Positions 40,915-43,046 of a stretch of 43,046 nt of DNA are shown here, one piece after another (the first letter of the stretch is position 1; every line of letters begins with the position of its first letter). Location: contig JAUYAR010000179.1 of the NCBI GenBank assembly GCA_030693415.1, forward strand, positions 1-43,046, read 5' to 3'. The notes under the pieces are model-generated. The model searched no databases. It had not been told where the DNA came from and was given only the letters and a program-made list of their open reading frames with translations. Both the position numbers and the translations under genes were made by a program. The DNA comes from Candidatus Cloacimonadaceae bacterium (GTDB lineage: Bacteria; Cloacimonadota; Cloacimonadia; Cloacimonadales; Cloacimonadaceae).

Positions 40915-41673
40915 ATGATGAGAGATTTTACAATACTAACTTATACTGAAGTTATTGAAGCCCTTCTGCAGAGCGGATATGCTTTTCGGACATTGCATGA
41001 TTATCTAATGAAACCAAGTGGCAAGAGTGTGATATTGAGACATGATGTGGACAGGGCACCACTTAACTCCATGAGATTCGCACAAATCGAACACGATAAG
41101 GCGATTCAGTCCACGTATTTTTTCAGAATAGTTAGGCAATCATATAATCCGCAGATTATCAAACAGATAATTATGCTTGGCCATGAAGTCGGTTATCATT
41201 ATGAGGATCTGGACTTGTGTAATGGCGACTTTGAAAAAGCCTATGACTCCTTTAGGGTAAACTTAGACAAACTTAGAAAACTCTATCCAGTTGTAACAAT
41301 CTGTATGCATGGCAGCCCTCTATCAAAGTATGATAATCGCTCATTATGGCAAAAGTATGATTACAAATCACTTGGGATCATCGGTGAGCCATATTTTGAC
41401 ATAGACTATTCCAAGCTATTCTATATCACCGATACAGGGAGAAAGTGGAACTATCGCGAGGTAAGTTTTCGAGACAAAGTTGATAGTTCGTTTAAACTTG
41501 ATATCAATAGCACTAAGCATCTGATTTCTTTGATTCAGAATGGGGAGTTGCCAGATCAATTAATGATTAATACACATCCCCAACGGTGGAATGATGGATG
41601 GGCTAAGTGGTTGAGGGAGCTGGTGATGCAGAGAGTGAAGAATCAGGTGAAAAAGACACTCACTCGTAAGTAA
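40915..41673 (+). CDS. Polysaccharide deacetylase-like protein (CE4/NodB fold), second copy
   Basis: The 252-aa protein has the first CE4 metal motif in VILRHDVDRAP (His43-Asp44-Asp46), then STYFFRIVRQSYN, GHEVGYHYEDLD (His and Glu at the active-site strand), ICMHGSPLS and LMINTHPQRW near the end, a possible substrate-histidine segment. It differs clearly from the deacetylase at 35021, sharing only the HDVD and histidine motifs. No signal peptide is seen. It is the last gene of the colinear run, following the broken ORF. The initiator is one of two adjacent ATGs (40915 or 40918); AAAGGG upstream is a weak ribosome site. Confidence 0.8.
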   Translation: MMRDFTILTYTEVIEALLQSGYAFRTLHDYLMKPSGKSVILRHDVDRAPLNSMRFAQIEHDKAIQSTYFFRIVRQSYNPQIIKQIIMLGHEVGYHYEDLDLCNGDFEKAYDSFRVNLDKLRKLYPVVTICMHGSPLSKYDNRSLWQKYDYKSLGIIGEPYFDIDYSKLFYITDTGRKWNYREVSFRDKVDSSFKLDINSTKHLISLIQNGELPDQLMINTHPQRWNDGWAKWLRELVMQRVKNQVKKTLTRK

Positions 41674-41735
41674 GGTAGGTAGAAAGTCCAGATTGATCCT
41701 GATATTTAGTAGAGTAGAAGCTGGTAACTGAAATG

Positions 41736-41759
41736 AGATTAGATTAGATTAGATTAGAT
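41736..41759. repeat. AGATT pentanucleotide microsatellite
   Basis: AGATT occurs four times in tandem (41736-41755), followed by AGAT. It lies in the 265-base gap between the deacetylase gene and the epimerase gene. That gap otherwise shows no gene and no clear promoter. Confidence 0.9.
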
Positions 41760-41938
41760 GTGGCGCATCATAAACTGGCTTTTACCTATTAACAGTTTTC
41801 ACATTAGAAACTTAGCCCTTGATTTAATTCAGCACTGTAGCAGGGGGAATATCATTGGACATGCAAATTATTATTATCACTCCGCGCTTTTGTGAGCTAT
41901 GTATCTGCATAACTCAGCGTGGAGCATAAGGACGATAC

Positions 41939-42868
41939 ATGACATTCTTAATCACCGGCGGTGCCGGGTTCATCGGTTCTAATATTGTAAAAGAGCTCCT
42001 CATTCGGGGAGAGGAAGTCCGGGTTTTGGACAACTTCGCTACCGGGAAAAGGGAAAATATCCTTTCCCTCAAGAGAAGCCCGAAACTAACTATGATCGAA
42101 GGGGATTTGCGGAGCTTTCACATTGTCAGATCAGCCGTCAAGGATGTCGATTACATCCTACACCAGGGTGCCTTGCCTTCGGTGCCGAGATCGATCAATG
42201 ATCCGATTACTTCCAATGACGTGAATATCCTCGGGACCTTGAATATCCTCGAAGCGGCAAAGGAATTTGGCGTGAAAAGGGTGGTGCTGGCATCATCCTC
42301 ATCTATTTACGGCAACAGCGAAAACCTACCCAAGATCGAAACCATGCCGATCAATCCGATGTCGCCTTACGCGCTCACAAAATACGCACAGGAGCGTTAT
42401 TGTCAGATATTTTATCAGCTCTATGGTCTGGAAACCGTTTCGCTGCGCTACTTTAACGTGTTTGGACCCAATCAGGATCCTACTTCTCAATACAGCGCAG
42501 TGATCCCCAAATTCATCAAACTGATCATGCAGGACAAAGAACCCATCATCTATGGCGACGGATCTCAATCCCGGGACTTCACCTATGTGGAAAACAACGT
42601 CTGGGCAAATATCCAGGCTTGCACTGCAAGAAAAGCGCCCGGAGAAGTGATCAACATCGCCTGTGGGCAAAGATACACTCTGATCGAACTGGTGCAGATG
42701 ATCAACGATATTCTTGGCAAGAACATCGAACCACGCTTTGAACCAGACCGTGCAGGGGACGTGAAACACTCTCTGGCGGGGATAGACAAGGCGAGGGAAC
42801 TACTGGGGTATGAGGTGAAAGTGGATTTCCGTGAGGGCTTGGAGCGGACGATAGATTTCTTTAGATAG
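41939..42868 (+). CDS. UDP-sugar 4-epimerase (extended SDR, WbpP/GalE-like)
   Basis: The 309-aa protein is an extended short-chain dehydrogenase. It has FLITGGAGFIGSN at residues 3-15 (NAD binding), GDLRSFHIV, HQGALPSVPRSI, the active-site SSSSIYGNSE with YALTK as YxxxK, and then RYFNVFGPNQDPTSQYSAVIP and YGDGSQSRDFTYVE. The PxSxYS and SQYSAVIP pattern is seen in UDP-GlcNAc/GlcNAcA 4-epimerases such as WbpP, so that is preferred over plain GalE. It could also supply other C4 epimers. AAGGA lies before the ATG. Codon use is visibly richer in G+C than the preceding 33 kb and similar to gatED, so it may belong to the core genome and not to the inserted locus. Confidence 0.87.
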   Translation: MTFLITGGAGFIGSNIVKELLIRGEEVRVLDNFATGKRENILSLKRSPKLTMIEGDLRSFHIVRSAVKDVDYILHQGALPSVPRSINDPITSNDVNILGTLNILEAAKEFGVKRVVLASSSSIYGNSENLPKIETMPINPMSPYALTKYAQERYCQIFYQLYGLETVSLRYFNVFGPNQDPTSQYSAVIPKFIKLIMQDKEPIIYGDGSQSRDFTYVENNVWANIQACTARKAPGEVINIACGQRYTLIELVQMINDILGKNIEPRFEPDRAGDVKHSLAGIDKARELLGYEVKVDFREGLERTIDFFR

Positions 42869-42933
42869 AACTCTGATGACATGATTAAAGTGATTTACCT
42901 GATTTACTAGTAGAGCGTCCCATAATTAACGTT

Positions 42934-43046
42934 CTATAATTGAACTTCATTCATTTTATACTTCCATCTAAACACGACCGGTGTTTTATTGATTTCATCC
43001 AACCCTTGGTAGATGCGTTCGACCAGTTCTTGCTTTGATCCAACTC
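42934..43046 (-). CDS. C-terminal end of an IS630-type transposase (partial)
   Basis: On the minus strand, from the right edge, an open frame of 36 residues ends at a TAG on 42936-42934. It contains KQELVERIYQGLDEINKTP followed by VVFRWKYKMNEV. That segment, with PVVFRWKY close to the C-terminus, is typical of IS630-family transposases as I remember them. The gene is cut by the window border, so completeness and terminal inverted repeats cannot be judged. It marks the right boundary with a mobile element. Confidence 0.65.
   Translation of the reverse strand, partial: VGSKQELVERIYQGLDEINKTPVVFRWKYKMNEVQL

Noticed and set aside
42326-42769. 147-aa minus-strand ORF within the epimerase gene
   Set aside because: It is a shadow of the epimerase coding frame with no independent support.
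1-43046. tRNA or rRNA genes
   Set aside because: I looked for cloverleaf-like blocks with TTCGA-type T-loops in the gaps and found none that fold convincingly by eye; a dedicated scan could change this.

Overview
The window looks like a stretch of chromosome from a Gram-negative bacterium, most likely in or near the FCB group. Candidatus Cloacimonadota is my best guess, from general recollection and not from a search. Reasons: a lipoprotein signal peptide, Wzx/Wzy-type surface polysaccharide genes, a four-helix-bundle (S23/IVP-type) gene, and nucleotide-sugar pathways typical of LPS or capsule. The striking exception is a gatE-gatD operon at the left end, a tRNA amidotransferase normally regarded as archaeal. 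All confident genes are on the + strand; the only minus-strand gene is a transposase tail cut by the right edge.

Layout. (1) 454-3808: overlapping gatE and gatD, visibly richer in G+C than what follows, flanked by gene-free low-complexity DNA. (2) 4359-8319: an accessory patch. It holds an AbiEii-type nucleotidyltransferase with a small upstream partner, a four-helix-bundle gene bracketed by inverted arrays of a 7-bp repeat, an unrecognised 148-aa protein, and a beta-helix lipoprotein. Several strong hairpins and a 27-bp-arm palindrome lie here. (3) 8545-15599: a sugar module. It contains a WecD-like acetyltransferase, an ArnC/GtrB-like glycosyltransferase, a small DMT-type membrane protein, a WecE-like 4-aminotransferase, an NDP-hexose 2,3-dehydratase, a 3-ketoreductase (frameshifted near its end) and a GT-C membrane glycosyltransferase. 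Its architecture parallels the Arn pathway but would use a TDP-deoxyamino sugar. (4) 15822-28000: the core polysaccharide locus, with a second aminotransferase, a cupin, rmlA, WbqC and its PLP partner, glycosyltransferases, a Wzx flippase, a Wzy-like polymerase, GDP-fucose genes (fcl, gmd) and an acyltransferase. (5) 27995-41673: a tail of decorating enzymes, with glycosyltransferases, a CapA-like protein, an AsnB-like amide synthetase lacking the glutaminase cysteine, ATP-grasp, an AAC(3)-fold acetyltransferase, two CE4-like deacetylases, FemAB-like, DUF354, wecB, PIG-L and hexapeptide proteins. (6) 41939-42868: a UDP-sugar epimerase, again G+C-richer, followed by an IS630-type transposase end.

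How they work together (inference): genes 8545-41673 are colinear and many are joined by 4-bp NTGA stop/start overlaps, so they probably form one or a few long transcripts making a Wzx/Wzy-dependent O-antigen or exopolysaccharide. The sugars likely include L-fucose, ManNAc and one or more TDP-4- or 3-amino-deoxyhexoses, with N-acyl or aminoacyl decorations. No convincing rmlB, initiating glycosyl-phosphotransferase, Wzz, Wza or export ATPase is seen, so these must lie elsewhere. The most interesting items are the Arn-like deoxysugar module, the cysteine-less AsnB/ATP-grasp pair in an exosortase-locus-like gene set without exosortase, the repeat-bracketed four-helix-bundle cassette, and a precise one-base frameshift in the 3-ketoreductase.
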